Translations under genes and position numbers: made by a program
Notes under the pieces: model-generated
Told to the model about the DNA's origin: nothing
Databases searched by the model: none
What the model saw: the letters and a program-made list of their open reading frames with translations, nothing else
NCBI GenBank assembly: GCA_036351055.1
Contig: JAZBOH010000076.1
Coordinates: forward strand, 1 to 13,480
Source: JABDPF01 sp036351055
GTDB taxonomy: Bacteria > Pseudomonadota > Gammaproteobacteria > Xanthomonadales > SZUA-36
DNA length: 13,480 nucleotides
Direction of reading: 5' to 3'
Shown: positions 1 through 5,727 of the stretch, in pieces
How the letters are laid out: the number at the start of each line of letters is the position of its first letter
Numbering within the stretch: the first letter of the stretch is position 1

Positions 1-507
1 CCGGCCGAAAACGTGCTTGGCGACCCGGAACGCGGGTTCTACGACCTGATGCTGCACCTGGCCGAGGAGCGGCTGATCAGCGCCTGCCAGGAGGTCGCCC
101 ATGCCCAGGTCGCCTTCGACCTGACCATGGATTTCATCCTCGAGCGCAAGGCGTTCGGCCGACCAATCGGCGCTTTTCAGAATACCCGGTTCAAGATGGC
201 CGAAATGCGCACGCTGATCGATGTCACCCAGTCCTTTATCGACCAGTGCGTGATGCTGCACGTACAGGGGCAGCTAAGCGCCGACATGGCGGCTGAAGCC
301 AAGCTCTTCGCCAGCGAAACGGAATCGAAAGTGATGGACGAATGCGTGCAATTACACGGTGGAGCGGGCTACATGAGCGAATACCGTATCTCGCACATGT
401 TTGTTGACGCCCGCGTATCCCGCATCTACGCCGGCAGCTCGGAAATCATGAAAGAAATCATCGCGCGAGGCATCGGCCTGGACAAGCGAAAGTTGCTGGA
501 CAAGTGA
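1..507 (+). CDS. Acyl-CoA dehydrogenase, long-chain type, C-terminal part (5' end outside window)
   Basis: The reading frame is open from base 1 (PAENVLGDPERGF...), so the gene starts before the window; 168 residues remain. It would oxidise fatty acyl-CoA to the trans-2-enoyl-CoA with FAD, passing electrons to ETF, in beta-oxidation. Visible family features are RKAFGRPIGAFQ, CVQLHGGAGYM and the C-terminal IYAGSSEIMKEIIAR, which closely resembles the end of long-chain acyl-CoA dehydrogenases. The Glu that is catalytic in medium/short-chain enzymes (the E of YEGT) is Ala here. The LAEERLISA helix near fragment residues 20-28 carries the Glu used as base in the LCAD/isovaleryl type. The substrate is therefore probably long or branched chains; this is inferred. 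A strong terminator follows 65 bp after the stop. Confidence 0.9.
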   Translation, partial: PAENVLGDPERGFYDLMLHLAEERLISACQEVAHAQVAFDLTMDFILERKAFGRPIGAFQNTRFKMAEMRTLIDVTQSFIDQCVMLHVQGQLSADMAAEAKLFASETESKVMDECVQLHGGAGYMSEYRISHMFVDARVSRIYAGSSEIMKEIIARGIGLDKRKLLDK

Positions 508-571
508 ATGGGAGCCGTCACCACTGAAACGTGAGTTCTGGACCCTCCTGGAGGCAGGTGGGATAATTCCG

Positions 572-600
572 GCCTGGCCCCGGAGGGGGCCAGGCTTTTT
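572..600 (+). terminator. Rho-independent terminator after the acyl-CoA dehydrogenase gene
   Basis: A perfect 10-bp GC-rich stem, GCCTGGCCCC (572-581) with GGGGCCAGGC (586-595), closes a GGAG tetraloop and is followed at once by TTTTT (596-600). It lies between the dehydrogenase stop (507) and the acyltransferase start (625), so it ends the upstream transcript. The acyltransferase therefore needs its own promoter or readthrough. Confidence 0.9.
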
Positions 601-624
601 CTTGCGAGGGTATTCAGCAACTTT

Positions 625-1533
625 ATGTTTTCAACCATTGTGAATTCCGTGAAAGGCGCCTTGACGCTTTTCATCATGGCTACATACACCATCTTTTTTT
701 GCCTGGTCCTGTTCCTGTTCGCCATCGGAAAACTGCTCGCGCCGACACGGAAAGTACGTGATTTTTTCAGCCGAATCCTGACCCGCCTGGTCGAAACCTG
801 GAGCGGTCTCAACAAGTTCATGGTTTCACTGCATCGGAGAACCGAATGGGATGTTGAGATTCCGAATGGCCTCGACCACAAGGGTTGTTACCTGGTCGCT
901 TGCAACCACCAGTCCTGGGTGGACATCCTGGCGCTGCAGAATTCGTTCAACCGCAAACTGCCGATGCTGACGTTTTTTATCAAGAAGGAGCTGATCTACG
1001 TGCCTTTCCTGGGCCTGGCCTGGTGGGCCCTGGATTTCCCCTTTATGCAACGGCTTTCAAGGGAGCAACTGGCGAAAAAACCGGGCTTGAAGGGCAAGGA
1101 CCTGGAAAGCGCCCGTATCGCCTGCGAAAAATTGAGAGACATCCCCGTTGCAATGATGAGTTTTCCGGAAGGCACGCGGTTCTCTGCCGAAAAGCGCGAC
1201 AAGACCCGCAGCCCCTGCAGCAACCTCCTGAAGCCGAAAGTCGGTGGAATCGGTGTCGTACTCTATGCGTTGGGAGACAAGCTGCAGTCACTGATCGACG
1301 TGACCATCGTGTACCCGGGCAAGGACGGGCGGAGCCACGCCGCGACGTTCTGGGAACTGCTCTCGGGCCAGACCCCGAAAGTCGTCATCAGGGCCAGGGA
1401 ACTGGAAATCCCCGGGCACCTGCTGGGCAGAAATTTCCGTGACGATCGCACGATCCGCAAGGAACTGGAGAGCTGGATCAACGAGATCTGGGCAGAGAAA
1501 GACGCCCTGGTCGAACAATTGAAGACGCTATAA
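625..1533 (+). CDS. 1-acylglycerol-3-phosphate O-acyltransferase-like protein (PlsC/YihG family)
   Basis: A 302-residue membrane-bound acyltransferase. The family motifs are clear: NHQSWVD with the H-x4-D catalytic pair at H95/D100, and FPEGTR at 180-185, which binds the glycerol-phosphate phosphate group. One hydrophobic N-terminal helix (about residues 8-38) anchors it in the inner membrane. Length and the NHQSWVDILAL and FPEGTRF motifs resemble E. coli YihG more than the shorter PlsC, so the likely role is transfer of an acyl chain to lysophosphatidate or a related lysolipid; the exact acceptor is unknown. The ATG at 625 has no good Shine-Dalgarno sequence (GAGGG lies about 13 nt upstream). 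An ATG at 676 is an alternative, but it would remove the start of the anchor helix. The stop overlaps the end of the convergent permease gene by 6 bp. Confidence 0.88.
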   Translation: MFSTIVNSVKGALTLFIMATYTIFFCLVLFLFAIGKLLAPTRKVRDFFSRILTRLVETWSGLNKFMVSLHRRTEWDVEIPNGLDHKGCYLVACNHQSWVDILALQNSFNRKLPMLTFFIKKELIYVPFLGLAWWALDFPFMQRLSREQLAKKPGLKGKDLESARIACEKLRDIPVAMMSFPEGTRFSAEKRDKTRSPCSNLLKPKVGGIGVVLYALGDKLQSLIDVTIVYPGKDGRSHAATFWELLSGQTPKVVIRARELEIPGHLLGRNFRDDRTIRKELESWINEIWAEKDALVEQLKTL

Positions 1534-2325
1534 AAAGCCCAGCAACAGGGCCAGTCCAACGCCGAACAACAGGATCCCCACCAGCGCCTGAACGCTCCGC
1601 ATGGTGACCTTGTGCAGAAATTTTTTACCCAGCAAGACACCGCAGAATGCAGCAAGGGCGCCCGTGATCACCAGCGGCCACACACCGATGTAGCCGTTGG
1701 CGCCGCCAACGGCGGCAAACAGGGCCACATACACCGTGATTCGTGTGATATCCACCAGGAAACCGATCACGGCGTTGCTGCCGACAAACTGTTCCGTAGC
1801 CAGGCCTGACTTGGCCAGGAAAGCAGAACGCAGGGCGCCCTGGTGGCCCGAAAGCCCACCGAAAAAGCCGGACAGCAATCCACCCAGAGGCAGGTAGCGG
1901 CGTTCGAACTGGAGCTTGCGGAATAACGGAAGCAATTCGAATAACGCAAAAGCGATCATCAGCGTGCCGATCATCATCTTGACCGGCGTCAATTCGGAAA
2001 CCCTGGCCTCGTTCACATCGATCTTGAGACTGTCGTCCATCTGCACCAGGTAGCCTAATGCCATGGCACCAAGAATCGCCGCAAAAATGGCGGTTATGCC
2101 GAACTTGACCACCACTTCACGGTCAGCATGTTTCCCCAGCAGGGAAACCTTGAACACATTATTGGCGCCGTGTACCAGGGCGGTGGCGACCACGGCCATT
2201 TCGACCGGAAGGAACAGGGCGAAAACTGGCAACATCAAAGTGCCCAGGCCAAAACCGGAATACATGGTCAGGCACGCAGCCAGGAAGGCCGCTAAGGCGA
2301 CGACCAGGTAACTTAACCACTCCAC
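1528..2325 (-). CDS. TauE/SafE family sulfite exporter-like membrane permease
   Basis: A polytopic membrane protein of about 265 residues with roughly eight hydrophobic segments in two similar halves. Family hallmarks are the GFGLGTLMLPVFALFLP stretch near the N-terminus and GGLLSGFFGGLSGHQGALRS in the middle, both glycine-rich. TauE/SafE members move small sulfur-containing or organic anions; the substrate here cannot be told. The frame stays open to a GTG at 2385, but those 20 extra residues are basic and proline-rich (KPTPRKRRRG) and are just the other frame of the dipeptidase 3' end. I prefer the GTG at 2325, 7 nt after the dipeptidase stop. It is the last gene of the tyrS operon and ends tail-to-tail with the acyltransferase. 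Confidence 0.85.
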   Translation of the reverse strand: MEWLSYLVVALAAFLAACLTMYSGFGLGTLMLPVFALFLPVEMAVVATALVHGANNVFKVSLLGKHADREVVVKFGITAIFAAILGAMALGYLVQMDDSLKIDVNEARVSELTPVKMMIGTLMIAFALFELLPLFRKLQFERRYLPLGGLLSGFFGGLSGHQGALRSAFLAKSGLATEQFVGSNAVIGFLVDITRITVYVALFAAVGGANGYIGVWPLVITGALAAFCGVLLGKKFLHKVTMRSVQALVGILLFGVGLALLLGFL

Positions 2326-2332
2326 CGGGAAA

Positions 2333-3565
2333 TCAGGGCCCCGCCGCCGCTTTCGCGGCGTAGGCTTCGGCCTCACGCCAGACACGCATCAGGTTTCCGC
2401 TCATCACGGCCTCGATATCGCGAATGGGGTACTCGAGTTGCAGGAATCGCTCGACCAGGTTCGGGTAAAAGGAAACGTCTTTCATCCCTTCCGGCAGGCT
2501 GTCACCGACCCCGTCAAAATCCGAGCCGATGCCGACGTGCTCGATCCCCACCAATTCGATCACGTGAGTGAAATGGGCCATCAGGTCATCCATGTCCGCG
2601 TAGGGGAAAGGGTGGTCCTTGATGTAAATATCCTTGAATTTCCAGCGTTCAGGGCTGTCCTTGTCATAACCATTCTCAGCCATCCAGGCCTTGCGGGCTT
2701 CGACCATTTCATCAAACCAAAGCCTGGCTTCGTTGCTAATGAAACTGGACCCGAAGTTGATCTGGATGATCCCGCCTTTCGCCGCCATGGCCTTGATCAT
2801 CTCGTCACTCATGTTGCGTTCCCAACCCGGCGTGAAATGTCGGACCGAGGAATGCGAGGCGATGACGGGCACTTCGGATAACTCGATCACTTGCCAGAAC
2901 GCGTCGTCGGACAGGTGCGATACATCCACCATCACGCCCAGGCGGTTCATTTCGGCGAGCACCTGCTTGCCAAAGGGGCTGAGCCCGCTCCACTTGCGCT
3001 CCTCGTCGTAAGACGAGTCGGAAAGGTGATTGGCCTTGCCATGCGCGAGCGTAATGTAACTGATGCCTCGGTCCTTGAAGAAGGCAACATTCTCCAGCTT
3101 ACCCTCGATGGGAGACCCATTTTCCATGCCCATGGCCAGGCCGATCTTGCCCGCTTTCCAGGCCTGTTCAGCCTCGCGTGGCGAACGCACCATGACAAAT
3201 TTATCCGGGGCGCGGCCAACCAGTGCCTCCACGTTGTCGATCAGGCTGTTGGCCAGTTTGAAACTGCTGCCATCATCCTCGGACGAAGGCGGCGTAAAAA
3301 TCGACATGAACGGAATGTCCAGTCCACCGGCACGGGCGCGAACATAATCAAAATCACCGCCCTCGGTGGCAACCGTAACATCTTCCCAGTGCTCTTTCAG
3401 GCGGTAGGGAACGTCGATGTGCGTATCGGTCATCATGCTGCTGCGCGCGATCGCCTGGGCCGCATCTTTCAGGTCGTCTGCAGCCAGCGCCATGCCAGCC
3501 GGCGCCATCAGTAGGGTCAGCAGCAGGGATATCATGGTTTTCGTGCCTGTTTTTCTGTTCATCAT
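2333..3565 (-). CDS. Secreted membrane dipeptidase (peptidase family M19, renal dipeptidase-like)
   Basis: A 410-residue zinc dipeptidase that hydrolyses dipeptides, often with a D-residue at the C-terminal position. An N-terminal signal peptide (hydrophobic about residues 11-25, cleavage expected after ALA near residue 28) sends it to the periplasm. Expected metal ligands by family comparison are H49 and D51 (THIDVP), the bridging E148 (MENG), H217 (DVSHLSD) and H238 (ASHSS). H175 (LAHGKAN), R242 and the GSDFDG aspartates (349/351) match substrate-binding and catalytic positions. All key residues are present, so it should be active. The start codon overlaps the Nudix stop as ATGA (3562-3565), implying translational coupling. 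The substrate is inferred only from the family; peptidoglycan-derived or dietary dipeptides are both possible. Confidence 0.92.
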   Translation of the reverse strand: MMNRKTGTKTMISLLLTLLMAPAGMALAADDLKDAAQAIARSSMMTDTHIDVPYRLKEHWEDVTVATEGGDFDYVRARAGGLDIPFMSIFTPPSSEDDGSSFKLANSLIDNVEALVGRAPDKFVMVRSPREAEQAWKAGKIGLAMGMENGSPIEGKLENVAFFKDRGISYITLAHGKANHLSDSSYDEERKWSGLSPFGKQVLAEMNRLGVMVDVSHLSDDAFWQVIELSEVPVIASHSSVRHFTPGWERNMSDEMIKAMAAKGGIIQINFGSSFISNEARLWFDEMVEARKAWMAENGYDKDSPERWKFKDIYIKDHPFPYADMDDLMAHFTHVIELVGIEHVGIGSDFDGVGDSLPEGMKDVSFYPNLVERFLQLEYPIRDIEAVMSGNLMRVWREAEAYAAKAAAGP

Positions 3566-4083
3566 GTGCGCTCTCCGGCCCAGGATTCGATCTGTCCGTC
3601 CGGTTCTATGTGGTAGTCCAGCATCCGGTCGCCGTCAAAGATCCAGCGGGTCTGGAACTTCTCGCCACGGACCAGCATCGGCAGCCAGTACCGGTCGTCT
3701 TCCCACATCTGGTCAAAGGGAATTCGGTCGATGGGCGCCCAGAGCGGGTCGGCCTCGAGCGTTTCGGTGGGCACACCCTCGAAATCACGGGTTCGGTATA
3801 CCCACACGTGGATCGAGTAGCCATCCACGAACTGGAACCGGTGTTCACCGCAGCATTCCAGGTTGCTGACTTCGATATGCAGTTCCTCGCGGCATTCGCG
3901 AATGGCAGACTGTTCCGGCGTTTCACCCGGATCAACCTTGCCACCGGGTCCGTTCACCTTGCCCTTGCCCAGGCCGCGCTTCTTGTTGATCAGCAGGATT
4001 TCATCGTCACGGAAAACAAAAACCAATGTCGCCGGATCCTTGGCCTGCCAGGAATCCCAGTCGATATCAGCCAGCTGATTCAC
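3562..4083 (-). CDS. MTH1/NUDT1-like Nudix hydrolase (probable oxidised purine dNTP diphosphatase)
   Basis: A 173-residue Nudix protein. The Nudix box spans residues 48-70 (G48, E54, R62-E63, E66-E67, I70); the usual Gly near its end is His69. Outside the box it matches human MTH1 closely. N44 lies four residues before the box, as MTH1 N33 does. IPFDQMWEDDRYW (121-133) corresponds to the MTH1 segment with W117, D119 and D120, which recognise the oxidised base. MLDYHIE near the end matches the MTH1 LDY terminus. The expected reaction is 8-oxo-dGTP or 2-OH-dATP to the monophosphate plus PPi, cleansing the nucleotide pool. The GTG start overlaps the tyrS stop (GTGA, 4080-4083). Family membership is certain; the oxidised-purine substrate is inferred. 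Confidence 0.9.
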   Translation of the reverse strand: MNQLADIDWDSWQAKDPATLVFVFRDDEILLINKKRGLGKGKVNGPGGKVDPGETPEQSAIRECREELHIEVSNLECCGEHRFQFVDGYSIHVWVYRTRDFEGVPTETLEADPLWAPIDRIPFDQMWEDDRYWLPMLVRGEKFQTRWIFDGDRMLDYHIEPDGQIESWAGERT

Positions 4084-5279
4084 TTGATGCCCGCTTTGCA
4101 GAATTTGCGTTTACCCACCTGCAGGATGCCTTCGAAGCCGGGTTCCAGCCGCATCCGGCGATCCGTTACTTTTACACCGTCGATTTTAGTAGCACCCTGT
4201 TGGATCATGCGGAAGGCGTCGGAGTTGCTCGCCGTCAGCCCGCATTGGGTCAGGGCGGCGGCCAGGCCGATGCCCTCGCCGCCGGTATCCAGGGTTTTCT
4301 CAGGGATTTCGTCCGGCATCTGCCCCTGCTGGAACCGTGCGATGAATGCCTCGCGCGCAGCAGCGGCCGCTTCACGGTCATGGAAGCGTTCGATGATTTC
4401 CTCGCACAGCAGGAACTTCACGTCCCGCGGGTTCCGGCCGCCTTCGACGTCCGCCTTCAAGGTGGCAATCTCCTCGTTGCTGCGGAAACTGAGTAACTCG
4501 AAGTAACGCCACATCAGTTCGTCGGAAATGGACATCAGCTTGCCAAACATCTCGTCTGGCGCCTCGGTGATACCCACGTAATTACCCAGCGACTTGGACA
4601 TCTTCTGCACGCCGTCGAGCCCTTCCAGCAGGGGCAAGGTGATGATGACCTGGGGTTTCTGGCCATACTGCTGCTGCAACTGGCGTCCAACATGCAGGTT
4701 GAACACCTGGTCCGTGCCGCCCATTTCCACGTCGCATTCCAGCGCAACCGAGTCGTAACCCTGGGCCAGGGGGTAGAGGAACTCATGGATCGCAATCGGC
4801 AGGTTGTCGGCGAAACGCTTCTTGAAGTCATCCCGTTCCAGCATGCGCGCCACGGTGTACTTCGCCGCCAGGCGTACCATCCCTTCAGAACCCAGTTCGC
4901 TCAGCCACTCCGAGTTAAAGCGGATTTCCGTTTTTTCCGGGTCGAGGATCTGGAAAACCTGCCTGGCATAGGTCTCGGCATTTTCCTTCACCTGCTCCGG
5001 CGTCAGCGGCTTGCGCGTGACGTTTTTCCCCGTCGGATCACCGATCATGCCGGTAAAGTCCCCGATCAGGAAAATCACGGTATGCCCCAGGTCTTGAAAC
5101 TGCCTCATCTTGTTGATGATCACCGTGTGCCCGATGTGCAGATCCGGCGCCGTCGGGTCAAAACCGACCTTGACGCGCAGGGGCCGCCCTTCCTTCAACC
5201 GCTCCTCGAGTTCCTCGAGCTTGATAATCTCGTCGGTGCCACGCGCAATCAGCGCCAGCGCTTGTTCTGATTCACCCAT
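4080..5279 (-). CDS. tyrS: Tyrosyl-tRNA synthetase
   Basis: A class I synthetase that charges tRNA-Tyr in the cytoplasm. With the ATG at 5279 the protein is 399 residues. HIGH (48-51) and KMSKS (226-230) are both intact. VKVGFDPTAPDLHIGH, the GDFTGMIGDPTGK loop and the tyrosine-binding region around GYDSVALECDVEMGGTDQ are typical of the TyrZ-like subgroup. The C-terminal 60 residues form an S4-like RNA-binding domain (DAFRMIQQGATKIDG). The frame is open to an ATG at 5327 and also has an ATG at 5288. The 5279 start fits family N-termini (MGESEQALALIARG), and a candidate promoter lies just upstream. It is divergent from the M23 peptidase gene and first in a four-gene operon. Confidence 0.96.
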   Translation of the reverse strand: MGESEQALALIARGTDEIIKLEELEERLKEGRPLRVKVGFDPTAPDLHIGHTVIINKMRQFQDLGHTVIFLIGDFTGMIGDPTGKNVTRKPLTPEQVKENAETYARQVFQILDPEKTEIRFNSEWLSELGSEGMVRLAAKYTVARMLERDDFKKRFADNLPIAIHEFLYPLAQGYDSVALECDVEMGGTDQVFNLHVGRQLQQQYGQKPQVIITLPLLEGLDGVQKMSKSLGNYVGITEAPDEMFGKLMSISDELMWRYFELLSFRSNEEIATLKADVEGGRNPRDVKFLLCEEIIERFHDREAAAAAREAFIARFQQGQMPDEIPEKTLDTGGEGIGLAAALTQCGLTASNSDAFRMIQQGATKIDGVKVTDRRMRLEPGFEGILQVGKRKFCKAGIK

Positions 5280-5305
5280 ATTCACCATCCAAAAGCCGAT
5301 CCCGC

Positions 5306-5334
5306 ATTTTAAGGTGTCCCCCCCCATCTCTCCA
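5306..5334 (-). promoter_or_regulatory. Candidate tyrS promoter with an 8-G tract in the spacer
   Basis: On the minus strand, TGGAGA (5334-5329, 4 of 6 matches to the -35 consensus) is followed by a 17-nt spacer and TAAAAT (5311-5306, 5 of 6 matches to TATAAT). The start of transcription would fall near 5299, about 20 nt before the ATG at 5279, which supports that start choice. The spacer contains eight consecutive G residues (5325-5318). The boxes were found by eye only. Confidence 0.4.
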
Positions 5335-5344
5335 CCACCAATTT

Positions 5345-5369
5345 GAGGAGTTTCGTTTCCCTGCTCCCA
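5345..5369 (+). repeat. 25-bp direct repeat, copy 1
   Basis: This sequence, starting GAGGAGTTTCGTTTCCC and ending CTGCTCCCA, is identical to 5445-5469, exactly 100 bp downstream. It overlaps the start of the dispersed hairpin repeat at 5357-5438. Confidence 0.9.
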
Positions 5370-5438
5370 TCGCTTCGCGATGGAAGGCGGCTGTGCTCAA
5401 CTGCAATTAGGAGTTTGCTTCTGGCTGCGCCAACCGCA
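5357..5438 (+). repeat. Dispersed intergenic repeat with two hairpins, copy A
   Basis: This 82-bp non-coding stretch resembles 13403-13480. Both begin TTCCCTGCTCCC, continue with a small hairpin and GGAAGGCGGCTG, then share AGGAGTTTGCT, CTGGCT and CGCCAAC followed by GCA. Here hairpin 1 is CCATCGC-TTC-GCGATGG (5367-5383). Hairpin 2 is GTTTGC (5413-5418) with GCAAAC (5436-5441) around an inner TGGC/GCCA pair. Hairpin 1 has a different stem sequence in the two copies but pairs in both, as in REP/BIME-like elements. No known element name can be assigned. Confidence 0.75.
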
Positions 5439-5444
5439 AACATG

Positions 5445-5469
5445 GAGGAGTTTCGTTTCCCTGCTCCCA
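5445..5469 (+). repeat. 25-bp direct repeat, copy 2
   Basis: Identical over 25 bases to 5345-5369. After this copy the sequence diverges (CCAGAACATG), so it looks like the beginning of a second, truncated unit of a 100-bp tandem arrangement rather than a full element. Confidence 0.9.
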
Positions 5470-5487
5470 CCAGAACATGAACGATGT

Positions 5488-5626
5488 CCAGGTCGTGGTG
5501 GCGTATACCCCTTTACAGGGGCATATGACGACAGGATGTCGTCAGAGAAGCATCACAGGGATGTGCCCGCAAGGGAGCGACCCCGAAAAGGGGGTATACG
5601 GTGCCGCGACCGGGTTAAAGACCTGG
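5488..5626 (+). promoter_or_regulatory. Structured RNA element in the M23 peptidase leader, with GGA-loop hairpins
   Basis: The arms 5491-5511 and 5591-5611 can pair over 21 positions: 17 Watson-Crick pairs, three G-U wobbles (5496/5606, 5499/5603, 5500/5602) and one G-G mismatch (5501/5601). Wobbles in place of full symmetry suggest selection on RNA rather than a DNA palindrome. Enclosed are TGACGACA-GGA-TGTCGTCA (5526-5544, perfect 8-bp stem), CACA-GGGA-TGTG (5554-5565), and either CGC-AAGGGA-GCG (5568-5579) or CCC-GCAA-GGG (5566-5575). ACAGGGATGT matches the core of the CsrA binding consensus. CCAGGTC (5488-5494) can pair instead with GACCTGG (5620-5626), competing with the outer stem. There is no T-run after it, so a 5' leader of the gene at 5728 is likelier than a free sRNA. 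I do not recognise it as a known riboswitch. Confidence 0.55.
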
Positions 5627-5727
5627 AAGCGATCACCAACACAGCATCTTTCATTGACCCGATAGTAACCGGGAAGTAAGGTAAGCAGCGCCTGAACCTG
5701 CACAGGAATGCGCGGCCTTAAAACGTC

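Noticed and set aside
544..554. CCTCCTGGAGG inverted repeat before the terminator
   Set aside because: The arms leave almost no loop and no T-run follows; likely chance next to the real terminator at 572-600.
562..567. GATAAT as a -10 box for the acyltransferase gene
   Set aside because: It lies just upstream of a perfect intrinsic terminator and has no suitable -35, so a transcript from it would be terminated.
3610..4506. 298-codon plus-strand open frame opposite the Nudix and tyrS genes
   Set aside because: Lies antisense to two genes with full catalytic motifs; the translation has no recognisable domain and spans their junction. A shadow of GC-rich coding sequence.
5345..5469. CRISPR-like direct repeats
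   Set aside because: Only two copies, at 100-bp spacing, with the spacer itself being a hairpin-rich repeat; no cas genes nearby.
5491..5611. Integron attC site or MITE with terminal inverted repeats
   Set aside because: No RYYYAAC/GTTRRRY core pair, no target-site duplication seen, and G-U wobbles in the arms favour an RNA role. A MITE origin is not fully excluded.
5380..5679. 99-codon plus-strand open frame in the tyrS/M23 spacer
   Set aside because: It runs through the dispersed repeat and both arms of the RNA stem; composition is not protein-like and no ribosome site is evident.
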